Source: CAWBLP01 sp963789495 (GTDB lineage: Bacteria; Pseudomonadota; Alphaproteobacteria; Acetobacterales; Acetobacteraceae). From it: a DNA stretch of 64,000 nt. A program made the translations under genes and the position numbers. How positions within the stretch are numbered: position 1 is the first letter of the stretch; every line of letters starts with the position of its first letter. This document shows positions 42,991 through 51,824 of the stretch, in pieces. Location of the stretch: NCBI GenBank assembly GCA_963789495.1, contig CAWBLP010000023.1, positions 1 through 64,000 on the forward strand, written 5' to 3'. Under the pieces are notes generated by a model. The model worked only from the letters and a program-made list of their open reading frames with translations. It was not told where the DNA came from and searched no databases.

Positions 42991-44358
42991 TTGTCCCGTC
43001 TCGTTGTCGTCTCCAACCGCGTCGCGCCGATCCAGGAAGGCGAGCCCACCGCCGGTGGCCTCGCCGCCGGTGTGCTCGACGCGCTGAAGCAGCAAGGCGG
43101 CATCTGGTTCGGCTGGAGCGGCGAGGTCGGCGCCACCTCCGCGGCCAGGCCCGAGCAGACCGTCGGCCCGATCACGCTGTTCACCATCGACCTGTCGCGC
43201 CACGACTACGACCAGTTCTATCGCGGCTTCGCCAACGGTACGCTGTGGCCGGTGCTGCACTACCAGATCGGCCTGCATGGTTTCGAATGGGACGAATTCG
43301 CCGGCTATCGCCGGGTGAACACGCTGTTCGCGCAATCCCTGGCGCCACTGGTGCGCCCGGACGACCTGATCTGGGCGCATGACTACCATCTGCTGGGTCT
43401 GGCCGAGGCGCTGCGCGAGGCCGGCCTGACCAACCGGATGGGGCTGTTCCTGCACACGCCGTTCCCGGCGCCGCCGGTGTTCATGACCATACCCGCGCAT
43501 GCCGAACTGATCCGCGCCATGTGCGCCTACGATCTGCTGGGTTTCCAGACCGAAACCGATCGCACCGGCTTCGCCGACTACCTCCTTCGTCAGCTCGGCG
43601 CGACCCCGCTCACCGACGGCGCCTTCCGCGTGTTCGATCGCGTGCTGCGCACCGGCGTCTACCCGATCGGCGTGCATGTCGATGAAGTGCGCCAGCAGGC
43701 GGAGGCGCCGGCCAACCGCCGCTTCGCGACCCGGTTGCGCGCCAATCTGGTGGACCGGCTGATCCTGAGCGTGGACCGGCTGGACTACTCGAAAGGTCTG
43801 CGCCAGCGCTTCGGTGCGTTTGAACGCTTCCTGCAGGATCATCCCGCCTGGCGCGGCGAAGTGACCTTCATGCAGATCGCGCCGCCGTCGCGCGCCGACA
43901 TCCATACCTATCGCGAAATCCGCCGCGAGCTGGAAGGCGAGGCGGGGCGCATCAATGGCCGCTTCGCCGAGGTGGACTGGGTGCCGCTGCGCTATCTGAA
44001 CCGCGGCTTCGCGCGCAACGTGCTGATGCCGCTCTACGCGGAGGCGCAGGTCGGGCTGGTGACGCCGCTGCGCGACGGCATGAACCTGGTGGCGAAGGAA
44101 TATGTCGCGGCGCAGGACCCGGCCGATCCCGGCGTGCTGGTGCTGTCGCAATTCGCCGGCGCGGCGACCGAACTGGACGCGGCGCTGCTGATCAACCCCT
44201 ACGATACGTCCGGTATTGCCTCGGCGCTGGACCGGGCGTTGTCCATGCCGGTGGCGGAGCGGCAGGAGCGTCACGCGGCGATGCTGCGCGTCATGCGGGC
44301 GCACAGCCTGGAACGCTGGCGCGACCGGTTCACCGCGGATCTGCGCGCGTCGGCCTGA
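42991..44358 (+). CDS. otsA: Trehalose-6-phosphate synthase OtsA
   Basis: A 455-residue GT20 enzyme that joins UDP-glucose and glucose-6-phosphate. Family motifs are SRLVVVSNRV, the G loop TAGGLAAGV, WAHDYHLLGLAEALR, LFLHTPFPAP, YDLLGFQTETD, LSVDRLDYSKGLRQRFGAFE, and the C-terminal LVTPLRDGMNLVAKEYVA. The start is TTG 42991 with GGAGG ahead; the longer ATG start would add an unrelated stretch from the hairpin-rich leader. No otsB phosphatase gene is near, so trehalose-6-phosphate must be dephosphorylated elsewhere. A role in osmotic or desiccation tolerance is expected. Confidence 0.93.
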   Translation: MSRLVVVSNRVAPIQEGEPTAGGLAAGVLDALKQQGGIWFGWSGEVGATSAARPEQTVGPITLFTIDLSRHDYDQFYRGFANGTLWPVLHYQIGLHGFEWDEFAGYRRVNTLFAQSLAPLVRPDDLIWAHDYHLLGLAEALREAGLTNRMGLFLHTPFPAPPVFMTIPAHAELIRAMCAYDLLGFQTETDRTGFADYLLRQLGATPLTDGAFRVFDRVLRTGVYPIGVHVDEVRQQAEAPANRRFATRLRANLVDRLILSVDRLDYSKGLRQRFGAFERFLQDHPAWRGEVTFMQIAPPSRADIHTYREIRRELEGEAGRINGRFAEVDWVPLRYLNRGFARNVLMPLYAEAQVGLVTPLRDGMNLVAKEYVAAQDPADPGVLVLSQFAGAATELDAALLINPYDTSGIASALDRALSMPVAERQERHAAMLRVMRAHSLERWRDRFTADLRASA

Positions 44359-44409
44359 ACCCGCCGCGTCCACCGGCCCGGGCCTGCGCCAGTGCCGGCC
44401 GCAACGCGA

Positions 44410-45177
44410 TCAGCGTTCGGCGGCAACCACGCGCGCGAAGTCGGCAAGCTGGTCTGCTTCCAGATCCGACACCGCGGTATAGGCCACCCCCGCATGCCGC
44501 CAGGTCGCGATGTTGAACCCCTGGCGCTGGGTGACATGCAGGCCGGTGTCGGCGGTTCCCGTCGATGCCCAGGCGAACAGATTGATCACGTGCCGGGCGT
44601 GACGGTACACCACGACCGCCGCCGGATGCCGGTCGACATAATCCAGCCGGCCGCCGACCAGGGGAAAGCCCTCGGCGGCCAGATCCCGAACCGGCGGCGA
44701 CACGTCCGTCCGCGCCGACAGCCACGGCTTGACGGTGTGGCGATCGCTGGTGGCGACGTCCGTCAGGTGATCCGCCATCATGGAGCGGACATGGCTGTCG
44801 ATCAGCGCCTGCATCATCACAGCCTGCCCGCCGGAAGCTCCGCCGCTCCACACCAGCCAGGCCAGCGCCACCCCGGCCAGCACCCCGCCCAGGCCGGACG
44901 CGCCGAACCCGATCGCCGGCGCGCGGAACCAGGGACGCATCGTCGGCGGGGGCACTTCCCGTGGGAGGATTGCGCCGAGCCGCGCGGCAAGGCCTGGCGG
45001 TGCGCGGTGATACGGCAGGTTCGAGCGTATGGCCGCCTGCATCGTCACCAGCCCCTCCAACTGTGCCGCACACTCCGTGCAGTGCCTGACGTGACGCGCA
45101 AGCATGCGGCGCCGGATCGGCCCCAGCTCATGGTCCACCAGCATCGGCAACAGAGCGCGGCTGCGATCACACTTCAT
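44410..45177 (-). CDS. Transmembrane anti-sigma factor with zinc-finger
   Basis: A 255-residue protein. The N-terminal anti-sigma domain has the zf-HC2 pattern in RRMLARHVRHCTECAAQLE (HxxxCxxC). A single membrane helix (GLGGVLAGVALAWLVW) near residue 100 leads to a periplasmic domain of about 140 residues (VRDLAAEGFPLVGGRLDYVD, VVVYRHARHVINLFAW). Its start overlaps the ECF sigma gene by 11 bases, so it should hold that sigma factor at the membrane until a signal comes. Confidence 0.88.
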   Translation of the reverse strand: MKCDRSRALLPMLVDHELGPIRRRMLARHVRHCTECAAQLEGLVTMQAAIRSNLPYHRAPPGLAARLGAILPREVPPPTMRPWFRAPAIGFGASGLGGVLAGVALAWLVWSGGASGGQAVMMQALIDSHVRSMMADHLTDVATSDRHTVKPWLSARTDVSPPVRDLAAEGFPLVGGRLDYVDRHPAAVVVYRHARHVINLFAWASTGTADTGLHVTQRQGFNIATWRHAGVAYTAVSDLEADQLADFARVVAAER

Positions 45178-45727
45178 GCGCCGCCTCCGCGGGACTGTCG
45201 CGCAGCCACAGCCGGCGCAGCGCGAGCCGCGCCCGTGACAGCCGCGACATCACCGTGCCGATCGGCACCGCTGTCACCTCCGCGATCTCCTTGTACGAGA
45301 GATCCTCCACCTCGCGCAGCAGCAGCACTTCGCGATACTCCGCGGGCAGCAACTGCACCAGTCGCGCCAGGGCCTGGCCATCCAGCTTGGCGAGCAGCTC
45401 GGTCTCGGGATCGCGCGATGCCATGCCCCAGACCGTGGCTTCGGTTTCCGCCGTGTCGCCCACCGGTGCATCGGGATGGAACACCAGCCGCCCGCGATTT
45501 TCCTGCACCCATGTCATGAAGCAGTTGCGGACGATGGCCAGCAGCCAGACGCGGAAATTGCCGCCGTGATACGCGTCGAAATAACGGAATGCCCGCAGAT
45601 ACGCGTCCTGCACCACATCCTCGGCGTCCGCTGCACTTCCCGCCAGCCAGCGCGCGAGATTGTACGCCGCATCGAGATGCGGCATCGCCAGAAGCTCGAA
45701 ACGTCGTCGTCGGTCGTGCTGGCTCAA
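45167..45727 (-). CDS. ECF-family RNA polymerase sigma factor
   Basis: A 186-residue sigma factor. Region 2 is MPHLDAAYNLARWLAGSAAD and AEDVVQDAYLRAFRYFDAYH, with NFRVWLLAIVRNCFMTW. Region 4 is LPAEYREVLLLREVEDLSYK and AVPIGTVMSRLSRARLALRR. A TTG at 45727 is the most natural start; ATG starts much further upstream add unrelated residues. It is co-transcribed with its anti-sigma factor and divergent from the metallophosphoesterase, a combination also found in other proteobacteria, so those genes are likely targets. Confidence 0.85.
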   Translation of the reverse strand: MSQHDRRRRFELLAMPHLDAAYNLARWLAGSAADAEDVVQDAYLRAFRYFDAYHGGNFRVWLLAIVRNCFMTWVQENRGRLVFHPDAPVGDTAETEATVWGMASRDPETELLAKLDGQALARLVQLLPAEYREVLLLREVEDLSYKEIAEVTAVPIGTVMSRLSRARLALRRLWLRDSPAEAAHEV

Positions 45728-45884
45728 GCATCGTCTTTCATGACTGGTCGTATCGTCCTGGACCGGAAGTTGCGGCAGATTATTCCCGTCCGGGCGAAAA
45801 AATCGGGACGGGAATAACCGAACCGCTGCACCGGTCCTGCGGGCACGCCAGGCCACTTCCGGCCGGCGCATCCGGAGACAGATC

Positions 45885-46823
45885 ATGCAGACCGATGACA
45901 GCGTGGCGCAGGGTGCCGATCGGCGCGGCTTCCTGAAATGCATGGGATGGGCGGGCACCGCGATGGTGTGGTCGACCGCGGGCGGTGTGCCCCGTTCCCG
46001 CCTGATCGGCAGCGCGCAGGCTGCGACGCCGGCCGAAGGTTTCAGCTTCGTGCAGATCAGCGACAGTCACCTGGGCTTCGACAAGCCGGTGAACACCGAC
46101 CCGACCGGAACGTTCCAGGATGCACTCGCGCAAGTGGCGGCCATGCCGATGCGGCCTGCCTTCATGCTCCATACCGGCGACATCACGCATCTGTCGAAGC
46201 CCGAGACCTTCGACAACGCACAGCACCTGATGGGACAGACGAAGCTTGCGGTCCACACCGTGCCCGGCGAGCACGACATCCTGGAGGAAAACGGCCGCAG
46301 CTACCTGAACCGGTTCGGCAAGGGCAGCCGGGGCGACGGCTGGTACAGCTTCGACGCCAACGGCGTGCACTTCATCGGCCTGGTCAATGTGGTGAACCTG
46401 CAGGGCAACGGGCTTGGCTCGCTGGGCGCGGACCAGCTCGAATGGCTGGAGGAGGATTTGCGCGGCCGGAGCGCCAGCACGCCGATCGTGCTGTTCGCGC
46501 ATGTGCCGCTTTGGGTCGTGTATCAGGCCTGGGGCTGGGGCACCGCCGATGGCGCGCAGGCGTTGAGCTATCTCAAGCGGTTCGGCTCCGTGACCGTGCT
46601 GAACGGGCACATTCACCAGGTGATGCAGAAGGTGGAAGGCCATGTCGCGTTTCATACCGCGCGGTCGACTGCGTTTCCGCAACCGGGGCCAGGCACCGCA
46701 AAGGGGCCGGGGCCGATGGCGGTGCCGCCCGGAGAGCTGAAAACCTATCTGGGCATCGCGCGGGTCAGTCTGGTTACGGCACAGCAACCACTCGCGATCA
46801 TCGACACGCCGTTGGCCGGCTGA
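45885..46823 (+). CDS. Tat-exported metallophosphoesterase
   Basis: A 312-residue protein. The N-terminus has a twin-arginine motif (DRRGFLKCMGW) and a signal peptide. The calcineurin-like core has QISDSHLGFD, HTGDITHL, VPGEHDILEENGR (GEHD where GNHD is usual), FAHVPLW and NGHIHQV, giving the two-metal site. The substrate is unknown. It is followed at 14 bases by a cupredoxin, and both are divergent from an ECF sigma/anti-sigma pair. Confidence 0.88.
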   Translation: MQTDDSVAQGADRRGFLKCMGWAGTAMVWSTAGGVPRSRLIGSAQAATPAEGFSFVQISDSHLGFDKPVNTDPTGTFQDALAQVAAMPMRPAFMLHTGDITHLSKPETFDNAQHLMGQTKLAVHTVPGEHDILEENGRSYLNRFGKGSRGDGWYSFDANGVHFIGLVNVVNLQGNGLGSLGADQLEWLEEDLRGRSASTPIVLFAHVPLWVVYQAWGWGTADGAQALSYLKRFGSVTVLNGHIHQVMQKVEGHVAFHTARSTAFPQPGPGTAKGPGPMAVPPGELKTYLGIARVSLVTAQQPLAIIDTPLAG

Positions 46824-46837
46824 CCCGGAGGCTCGCC

Positions 46838-47197
46838 ATGGCTGTGATCCAATCGGACTCCAGAGTCCGGCGAACCGCGTTGCGCCGTGCGTTGTGTGGA
46901 GCCGCGCTCCTGCTGATGGTGCATCAGGCCACTGCCGAGGATGCGGCGCAGACGAAGATCAGCATCGACAACTTCGTGTTCACGCCGCAGCGTCTGAAGG
47001 TGAAGCAGGGCACGACCGTCACATGGGTGAACCATGACGACATCCCGCACAGCATCGTGGTGGCCGCGCTGCGGGTTCACTCGCCGCCCTTGGATACCGA
47101 CGGACGCTTCGCCTTCCGCTTCGCCGCAGCGGGAACCTACAGCTACATCTGCGGTCTGCACCCGTTCATGAAAGGCGAGGTGGAGGTATCGCCATAG
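46838..47197 (+). CDS. Secreted cupredoxin (plastocyanin/amicyanin-like)
   Basis: A 119-residue periplasmic copper protein. A signal peptide (RRALCGAALLLMVHQATA) precedes the cupredoxin fold: ISIDNFVFTPQRLKVKQGTT, then TWVNHDDIPHSIV with the first His ligand, and YICGLHPFMKGEVEV with Cys, His and Met ligands. The type I copper site is complete. It probably carries electrons for, or works with, the phosphoesterase neighbour; that link is only by context. Confidence 0.9.
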   Translation: MAVIQSDSRVRRTALRRALCGAALLLMVHQATAEDAAQTKISIDNFVFTPQRLKVKQGTTVTWVNHDDIPHSIVVAALRVHSPPLDTDGRFAFRFAAAGTYSYICGLHPFMKGEVEVSP

Positions 47198-47204
47198 GCC
47201 GCGA

Positions 47205-47243
47205 CAGGCCGGACACGGTTCTGCGGGAACGGTGTCCGGCCTG
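47205..47243. terminator. Bidirectional terminator hairpin
   Basis: CAGGCCGGACAC and GTGTCCGGCCTG form a perfect 12-bp stem with a 15-base loop, between two convergent genes. No long U-tract is present on either side. Confidence 0.55.
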
Positions 47244-47257
47244 GTGCGCGGCTGGCG

Positions 47258-48199
47258 CTAGCCGTTCTTCGCCTTGCTCTCGATTGCTTCGGTCAGGCGT
47301 TGCGGATCGACCTCGATCTCCACGCCGGCGCGCTCCAACTGGCACAGCATGATCGAGCGGGAATCGCGATTGCCCCAGCCACGGTTCAAGCCCTCGGCCA
47401 GGTCGGCCAGCGCCAGATTCGCCAGCCGCATCGGCACGTTCAGCTCGCGTCCCAACCCGGTGGCGAGCGACACGTCCTTATGCGCCAATCGTAAGGCAAA
47501 CGCCGGCGGATCGTATTTATTCGGCAGGAACTGGTCCGTCAGCAACTCGAATGCGCCGCGCCGGCCGATCGCGCCCTGCCGCACCGCCTCCCAGATCGCC
47601 AGCGGTTCGATGCCCGCCTTCACGCCCATGCTGAACACTTCGGCCGCGGCCGCGGTGGCGATATATCCGTAACAATTATGCACCAGTTTCGCGACCGAAC
47701 CGGCGCCGATCGGTCCGATATAGCTTGCCGCGTCGCCGATCATGTCCAGCACCGGCTTCCACTTCTCGAACACGTCCGCATCGCCGCCGCACCAGATTGC
47801 CAGCTTGCCGCTGGCAGCCCCGCGCGGCCCGCCGCTGACCGGCGCGTCGAACAGGAACGCTCCCTTCGCGGCGAACCCGTCATGAATCTTGCGCACCACC
47901 ATCGGCGAGTTCGTGGTCAGGTCGAAAAACGCTGCCCCGCTCTGGATCCCTTCCAGAAGTCCGCTGCTGACGGCTTCGAATTCCGGCGGCCCGGGCAGCG
48001 AGGTGAAAATGATCTCGCACTGCTCCGCGACCGCCTTCGGTGAGTCGGCCCAGACGGCGCCGGCCTGGATGTGACGTGCCGCCGACTCGCGGCGGATGTC
48101 GTGCACCACCAGCGTATCGCCACGCGCTGCGAGACCCTTCTGCAGGTTCGCAGCCATGCTGGCACCCATGGTGCCAAGTCCGATGAATCCCGCTTTCAT
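47258..48199 (-). CDS. 3-Hydroxyisobutyrate dehydrogenase-family NAD(P)-dependent oxidoreductase
   Basis: A 313-residue beta-hydroxyacid dehydrogenase. The cofactor loop is IGLGTMGASMAANL at the N-terminus. The substrate motif is DAPVSGGPRGAASGKLAIWC. The catalytic Lys lies in AGSVAKLVHNCYGYIATAAA, and KDVSLATGLGRELNVPM follows. The family also contains tartronate semialdehyde and other 3-hydroxyacid reductases. It is 11 bases upstream-coupled with the carboxymuconolactone decarboxylase-like gene, so both belong to one degradation route. Confidence 0.88.
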   Translation of the reverse strand: MKAGFIGLGTMGASMAANLQKGLAARGDTLVVHDIRRESAARHIQAGAVWADSPKAVAEQCEIIFTSLPGPPEFEAVSSGLLEGIQSGAAFFDLTTNSPMVVRKIHDGFAAKGAFLFDAPVSGGPRGAASGKLAIWCGGDADVFEKWKPVLDMIGDAASYIGPIGAGSVAKLVHNCYGYIATAAAAEVFSMGVKAGIEPLAIWEAVRQGAIGRRGAFELLTDQFLPNKYDPPAFALRLAHKDVSLATGLGRELNVPMRLANLALADLAEGLNRGWGNRDSRSIMLCQLERAGVEIEVDPQRLTEAIESKAKNG

Positions 48200-48210
48200 G
48201 AGTGTGGTCC

Positions 48211-48537
48211 TTACGGGTTGGCCTCGAACACCTCACGCGCGATGTTCGCGGCCGACATCGCCGCCGGCCAGCCGGCATAGAAGGCGAGATGGGTGATCAC
48301 TTCGGACAGTTCTTCCTTGGTCAGCCCGTTGGCCAGCGCGCGCTGCAGATGGCCGCGCAACTGCTCCGGACGATAGGTGGCGATCAGCGTGGCGCAGACG
48401 ATCAGGCTGCGGTCGCGCTTGGATAGTTGCGGACGTTCCCAGACGTCGCCGAACAGCACCTGCTCCGACAGCTCGATCAGCTTCGGCACGGTGCCGCGCA
48501 CGCGGTCGCGCGATTCGGTTGAGGGGGGCTGGGCCAT
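48211..48537 (-). CDS. Carboxymuconolactone decarboxylase-family protein
   Basis: A 108-residue all-helical protein of the CMD/AhpD-like family, with VLFGDVWERPQLSKRDRSLI and LTKEELSEVITHLAFYAGWP, the latter being the usual family signature. True 4-carboxymuconolactone decarboxylases belong here, but many relatives have other roles. No CxxC peroxidase motif is present. It is the first gene of an operon with the HIBADH-like enzyme. Confidence 0.85.
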   Translation of the reverse strand: MAQPPSTESRDRVRGTVPKLIELSEQVLFGDVWERPQLSKRDRSLIVCATLIATYRPEQLRGHLQRALANGLTKEELSEVITHLAFYAGWPAAMSAANIAREVFEANP

Positions 48538-48661
48538 GGTGTTTCCTCCTGCTTAACGCGGTGATGCGCCATTGCACACCAAGCCGGATTGCGAGTCCAA
48601 TCGGCCACACCCATGCTGATCGGCGCAGGTGCGCGCATGATGCACCCAAGAGAGGAAACGG

Positions 48662-49408
48662 ATGCCCAACCAACAGAAGGTCGCGTTCGTCACCGGCAGC
48701 GCATTGAATATCGGCCGGCAGATTGCCCTGGCTTTGGCACGGGACGGCTATCGCGTCATGGTCACCGCGCGCCATTCCCAGGCCGATTGCGAGGAGACCG
48801 CGCGCCTGGTGCGCGAGGCCGGCAGCGACGCCGCCGTGCATCTGGCGGACATCTCCGATCCGGCGCAGGCGAAGGGGTTGATCGAGGCGGCGGTGAACCG
48901 GTTCGGCCGGCTGGATGTGTTGGTGAACAACGCCTCGGTGCGTCGGCAGACGAAGTTCGCGGACCTCACGCCGGAGGAATGGCGGGAGATCATGGGTACC
49001 ACGCTGGACGGCGCATTCTACTGCGCGCATGCCGCGGCGCCGCACATCATCGCTGCGGGCGGCGGCAGCATCGTCAATCTTGGTGGTATTTCCTCGCATG
49101 TCGGTGCGATCGGACGCGTGCATGCGATCGCCGCGAAATCCGGCATGGTGGGGCTGACCCGCGCGCTGGCGAAGGAACTGGGCGGCGACAACATCACGGT
49201 GAATATCGTGGTGCCGGGCTCGATCGAGACGGTGCGCGGCCATGCGGCCGGTGGCAACAGCGGCCGCGCCATCCTGCCCGACAGCATCATGGGCCGACGC
49301 GGCAAGCCGGAGGAAGTCGCGGCGATGGTGCGCTTCCTGTGCTCGCCAGAGGCCCGCTACATCACCGGCCAGACGATCCATGTGAACGGCGGCGCGTTCC
49401 TGCCTTAG
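48662..49408 (+). CDS. SDR-family oxidoreductase with atypical active site
   Basis: A 248-residue SDR. The cofactor loop is VTGSALNIGRQIALAL (TGxxxxIG). NNAS and the catalytic Ser region (IVNLGGISSHVGAIG) are normal. The YxxxK pair is not: the segment reads RVHAIAAKSGMVGL, so Lys is kept but the Tyr position holds Ala, with His just before it. A C-terminal TGQTIHVNGGAF is typical. It may use His, or may be a non-enzymatic member. It starts with a good AAGAGAGGAAA site and is divergent from the CMD gene. Confidence 0.85.
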   Translation: MPNQQKVAFVTGSALNIGRQIALALARDGYRVMVTARHSQADCEETARLVREAGSDAAVHLADISDPAQAKGLIEAAVNRFGRLDVLVNNASVRRQTKFADLTPEEWREIMGTTLDGAFYCAHAAAPHIIAAGGGSIVNLGGISSHVGAIGRVHAIAAKSGMVGLTRALAKELGGDNITVNIVVPGSIETVRGHAAGGNSGRAILPDSIMGRRGKPEEVAAMVRFLCSPEARYITGQTIHVNGGAFLP

Positions 49409-49422
49409 CGCGGCGTTCCGCT

Positions 49423-49475
49423 GCCTGTGCCCCACCACAAAGCGTGGATGTGTGGGACAGGCTGCGGATGCCTGG
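49423..49475. repeat. Dispersed repeat, partial copy B
   Basis: Between two convergent genes lies GCCTGTGCCCCACCACAAAG followed by CGTGGATGTGTGGGACAGG and CTGCGGATG. It can fold as an imperfect hairpin (GCCTGT with ACAGGC). The right half is close to the end of copy C (AAAGCACGGATGGGTGGGAC, CTGCGGATG), so it is a fragment of the same family. Confidence 0.5.
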
Positions 49476-50279
49476 CTAGGTCTTGTGTTCGACGTCCAGC
49501 CGCAGCGCGACACCTTCCAGTCCCGGTTTGGCAGCGGGATAGCGCTGCATGACCAGTGGGTCGTGTCCCGGAATGATCGCATTGGGCGCGCTCGCCAGCC
49601 GCCGCATCGTTTCGTATCCGGCCAGCGTGTCCTCATGGTTGTGCAGGATCGGGAAGGCGCGTCCTTCCTCCATATTGGCGTAGAAATGGCTGGCGTCGGA
49701 GGCGAGCACCATCCAGCCGCGCCGGGTCCAGACGCGCACCACCTGCAGGCCTTTGCTGTGGCCGCCGACGTGATGAACGGTGATGCCGGGGGCGAGTTCG
49801 TCGACGCCGTCATGGAACTGCACGCGTCCGGCGAACAGTTTGCGCACCATGGCGACGACGTCTTCTTCCTCGAACGGCATGCGCAACCCGGCATGGCAGA
49901 TGCAGCGTCCGGTGCAATACGCCATCTCGATGTCCTGCAGGTGATAGCGTGCCTGTGGGAACATGTCGTAGTTGCCGCAATGATCGTAGTGCATGTGCGA
50001 CAGGATCACGTCGCGCACCTGTGCCGGATCAACGCCGACCGCTTCCAGCCCGATCGCCGGTGATTGCAGGAACTGGCGTCCCCGCTTGCGTCCCATGGGT
50101 TCGTCGAAGCCGGTATCGAGGATGAAGCTGCGGTCTGCGCCTTTGATCGCCCAGACGAAATAGTCCAGCGGCATCGGCGCGTCATGCGGGTCGCCGCCGA
50201 TGAAGTTGTGGGCCCGTGTCGCATTCGGATTATGCGCGTAGCGCACGGCATAGATTTCATACGGTGACAGATCGGACAT
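49476..50279 (-). CDS. N-acyl homoserine lactonase-like metallo-beta-lactamase-fold hydrolase
   Basis: A 267-residue MBL-fold enzyme. The zinc motif is VILSHMHYDHCGN (HxHxDH), with a further His in TVHHVGGHSKGLQVV, the Asp in LASDASHFY and the last His in IIPGHDPLVM. Sequence pattern fits the AttM/BlcC-like group of AHL or gamma-lactone hydrolases. It could quench quorum signals or open lactones in a degradation pathway; the catabolic neighbours favour the second. No AHL synthase is in the window. Confidence 0.85.
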   Translation of the reverse strand: MSDLSPYEIYAVRYAHNPNATRAHNFIGGDPHDAPMPLDYFVWAIKGADRSFILDTGFDEPMGRKRGRQFLQSPAIGLEAVGVDPAQVRDVILSHMHYDHCGNYDMFPQARYHLQDIEMAYCTGRCICHAGLRMPFEEEDVVAMVRKLFAGRVQFHDGVDELAPGITVHHVGGHSKGLQVVRVWTRRGWMVLASDASHFYANMEEGRAFPILHNHEDTLAGYETMRRLASAPNAIIPGHDPLVMQRYPAAKPGLEGVALRLDVEHKT

Positions 50280-50554
50280 GACGGAGCCTCCCGGTTTCAG
50301 CGGTCATCCTATTCGCTGTGTGGCCAGTGGGCATCCCCGCCCTGCGTCCGACATGACGGGGTGTCGGAAATGTCGCGCCGACCACCATTCCTCGTCGTGC
50401 TCGGCGCAGCCCGGCCATCCGCGACTTCCCGTGTTGCGCACAGCAAAGTCGTGGGCACCGTCCCACCGCCCGGCACGACACGGGGCGCCGGCTATCCCCG
50501 GGACGGGCGGTCTCGCCGCGCCATCCCGGAGCCGGCCGCCCCGGGGCCGGTCGG

Positions 50555-51799
50555 TCAGGACGTCTTCGGCCAGATCGCCTCGGCGGAGGCGATCTCCGGC
50601 GGATGTACCGCCACCGGCCGGCCCTTCTGCCACTGCACGATGCACAGCTTGGCGCCGACGCGGCGGCCCTTCGCGTCGTATTGCAGGTGGCGATCCGGGA
50701 AAAACAGCGCCGGGCCGTCATGCATGTCCAGCTTGCGGATCGCTTCGGCCACCTTGACCTTGTCCGCCGCCCCGGCACGCTCCAGCGCCTCTTTCAGGAT
50801 CAGCACGTGGACATAGGCGAAGATCGAATCATGGCCGAACCACGGCTCCTTGGTGCGCTCGACGAAGCGCTCCGCCACGTCCTGCACCGCCTTGCCGGGC
50901 CAGTTGGCCAGCCCAACCAGCATGCCTTCCAGGTTCTTCGGCCCGGTCACCTTCAGCAGCTCCGGCACGCACCAATGCCCGCCGCCACCGACCAGCGGCA
51001 GCTTGCTCGCGGTCATGCCGTATTCCGAGAACTTGTCGATCAGCAGCTTGTCGTCGCCGACATTGGTGGACTGCAGCAGCACGAAGTCCGGCCGGCCGGA
51101 GCGGATGCGCTGGATCAGCGTGGTCGCGTCCGACAGCGGCGGCGTGTAGGTCTCATCGACCACCGGGTTCAGATGCTGCTGCTTCAGCACGTGGTCCCGG
51201 ATCGGCTTGAAGAAGCTGACGCTGGCGGCGGTGTTGTCGCCGACCATGCCGACCTTGGTCGGCCGCTTGCCGGTGGCCTTCTGGGCCAGATCGACAATCA
51301 TCGGCACCAGGTCCTCCGCCTGGCTGTCGGCGGTGGGCGAGGACTGGAACACGTATTTGTAGCCGCGTCCGGTGATCAGGTCGGAATAGGACAGGGTCAG
51401 CCAGGGCAGTTCCGCCCGCTCGGTCACCTCGGTCACCGCCAGGGTGAAGGTGCTGAGCCAGCAGCCGAAGCCGCCCACGACATCGGGCTCCTGCGCCACC
51501 AGGCGCTGTGCCGCGTTCTTCGCCTTCTCGGCCGAATCGCCGGTGTCGATCGCCAGCAATTCCAGCTTGGCGCCGCCAAGCGCCTTGATGCCGCCAGCCT
51601 TGTTCACGTCGTCGATCGCCATCTCGGCGCCCATCTGCTCCAGGATGCCCTGGCGCGCCCAGGGGCCGGACAGCGGCACCAGCATCGCGATCTTCACCGT
51701 CTTCGGCTGCGCCCGTGCCGGCAATGGCGCGATCGCCGCGGCACCGGCGGCGAGTCCGAGGCCCAGTGTGGTGCGTCGGCCGATCGTTGGTTGTGTCAT
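50555..51799 (-). CDS. Branched-chain amino acid-type ABC transporter, substrate-binding protein
   Basis: A 414-residue periplasmic binding protein of the LivJ/type I fold. A Tat-like signal (GRRTTLGLGLAAGAAAIAPL) precedes IAMLVPLSGPWARQGILEQM and GAEMAIDDVNKAGGIKALGG, the usual start of the family. It is the last gene of the Liv cluster. Relatives bind amino acids, amides, urea or aromatic acids, so the ligand is open; the CoA-transferase and hydrolases nearby suggest a carboxylic acid. Confidence 0.9.
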   Translation of the reverse strand: MTQPTIGRRTTLGLGLAAGAAAIAPLPARAQPKTVKIAMLVPLSGPWARQGILEQMGAEMAIDDVNKAGGIKALGGAKLELLAIDTGDSAEKAKNAAQRLVAQEPDVVGGFGCWLSTFTLAVTEVTERAELPWLTLSYSDLITGRGYKYVFQSSPTADSQAEDLVPMIVDLAQKATGKRPTKVGMVGDNTAASVSFFKPIRDHVLKQQHLNPVVDETYTPPLSDATTLIQRIRSGRPDFVLLQSTNVGDDKLLIDKFSEYGMTASKLPLVGGGGHWCVPELLKVTGPKNLEGMLVGLANWPGKAVQDVAERFVERTKEPWFGHDSIFAYVHVLILKEALERAGAADKVKVAEAIRKLDMHDGPALFFPDRHLQYDAKGRRVGAKLCIVQWQKGRPVAVHPPEIASAEAIWPKTS

Positions 51800-51824
51800 G
51801 TGGCGCTCTCCCTTGCTGCGTATG

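Noticed and set aside
42748..44373. 541-residue minus-strand frame opposite otsA
   Set aside because: Antisense of otsA, whose motifs are complete.
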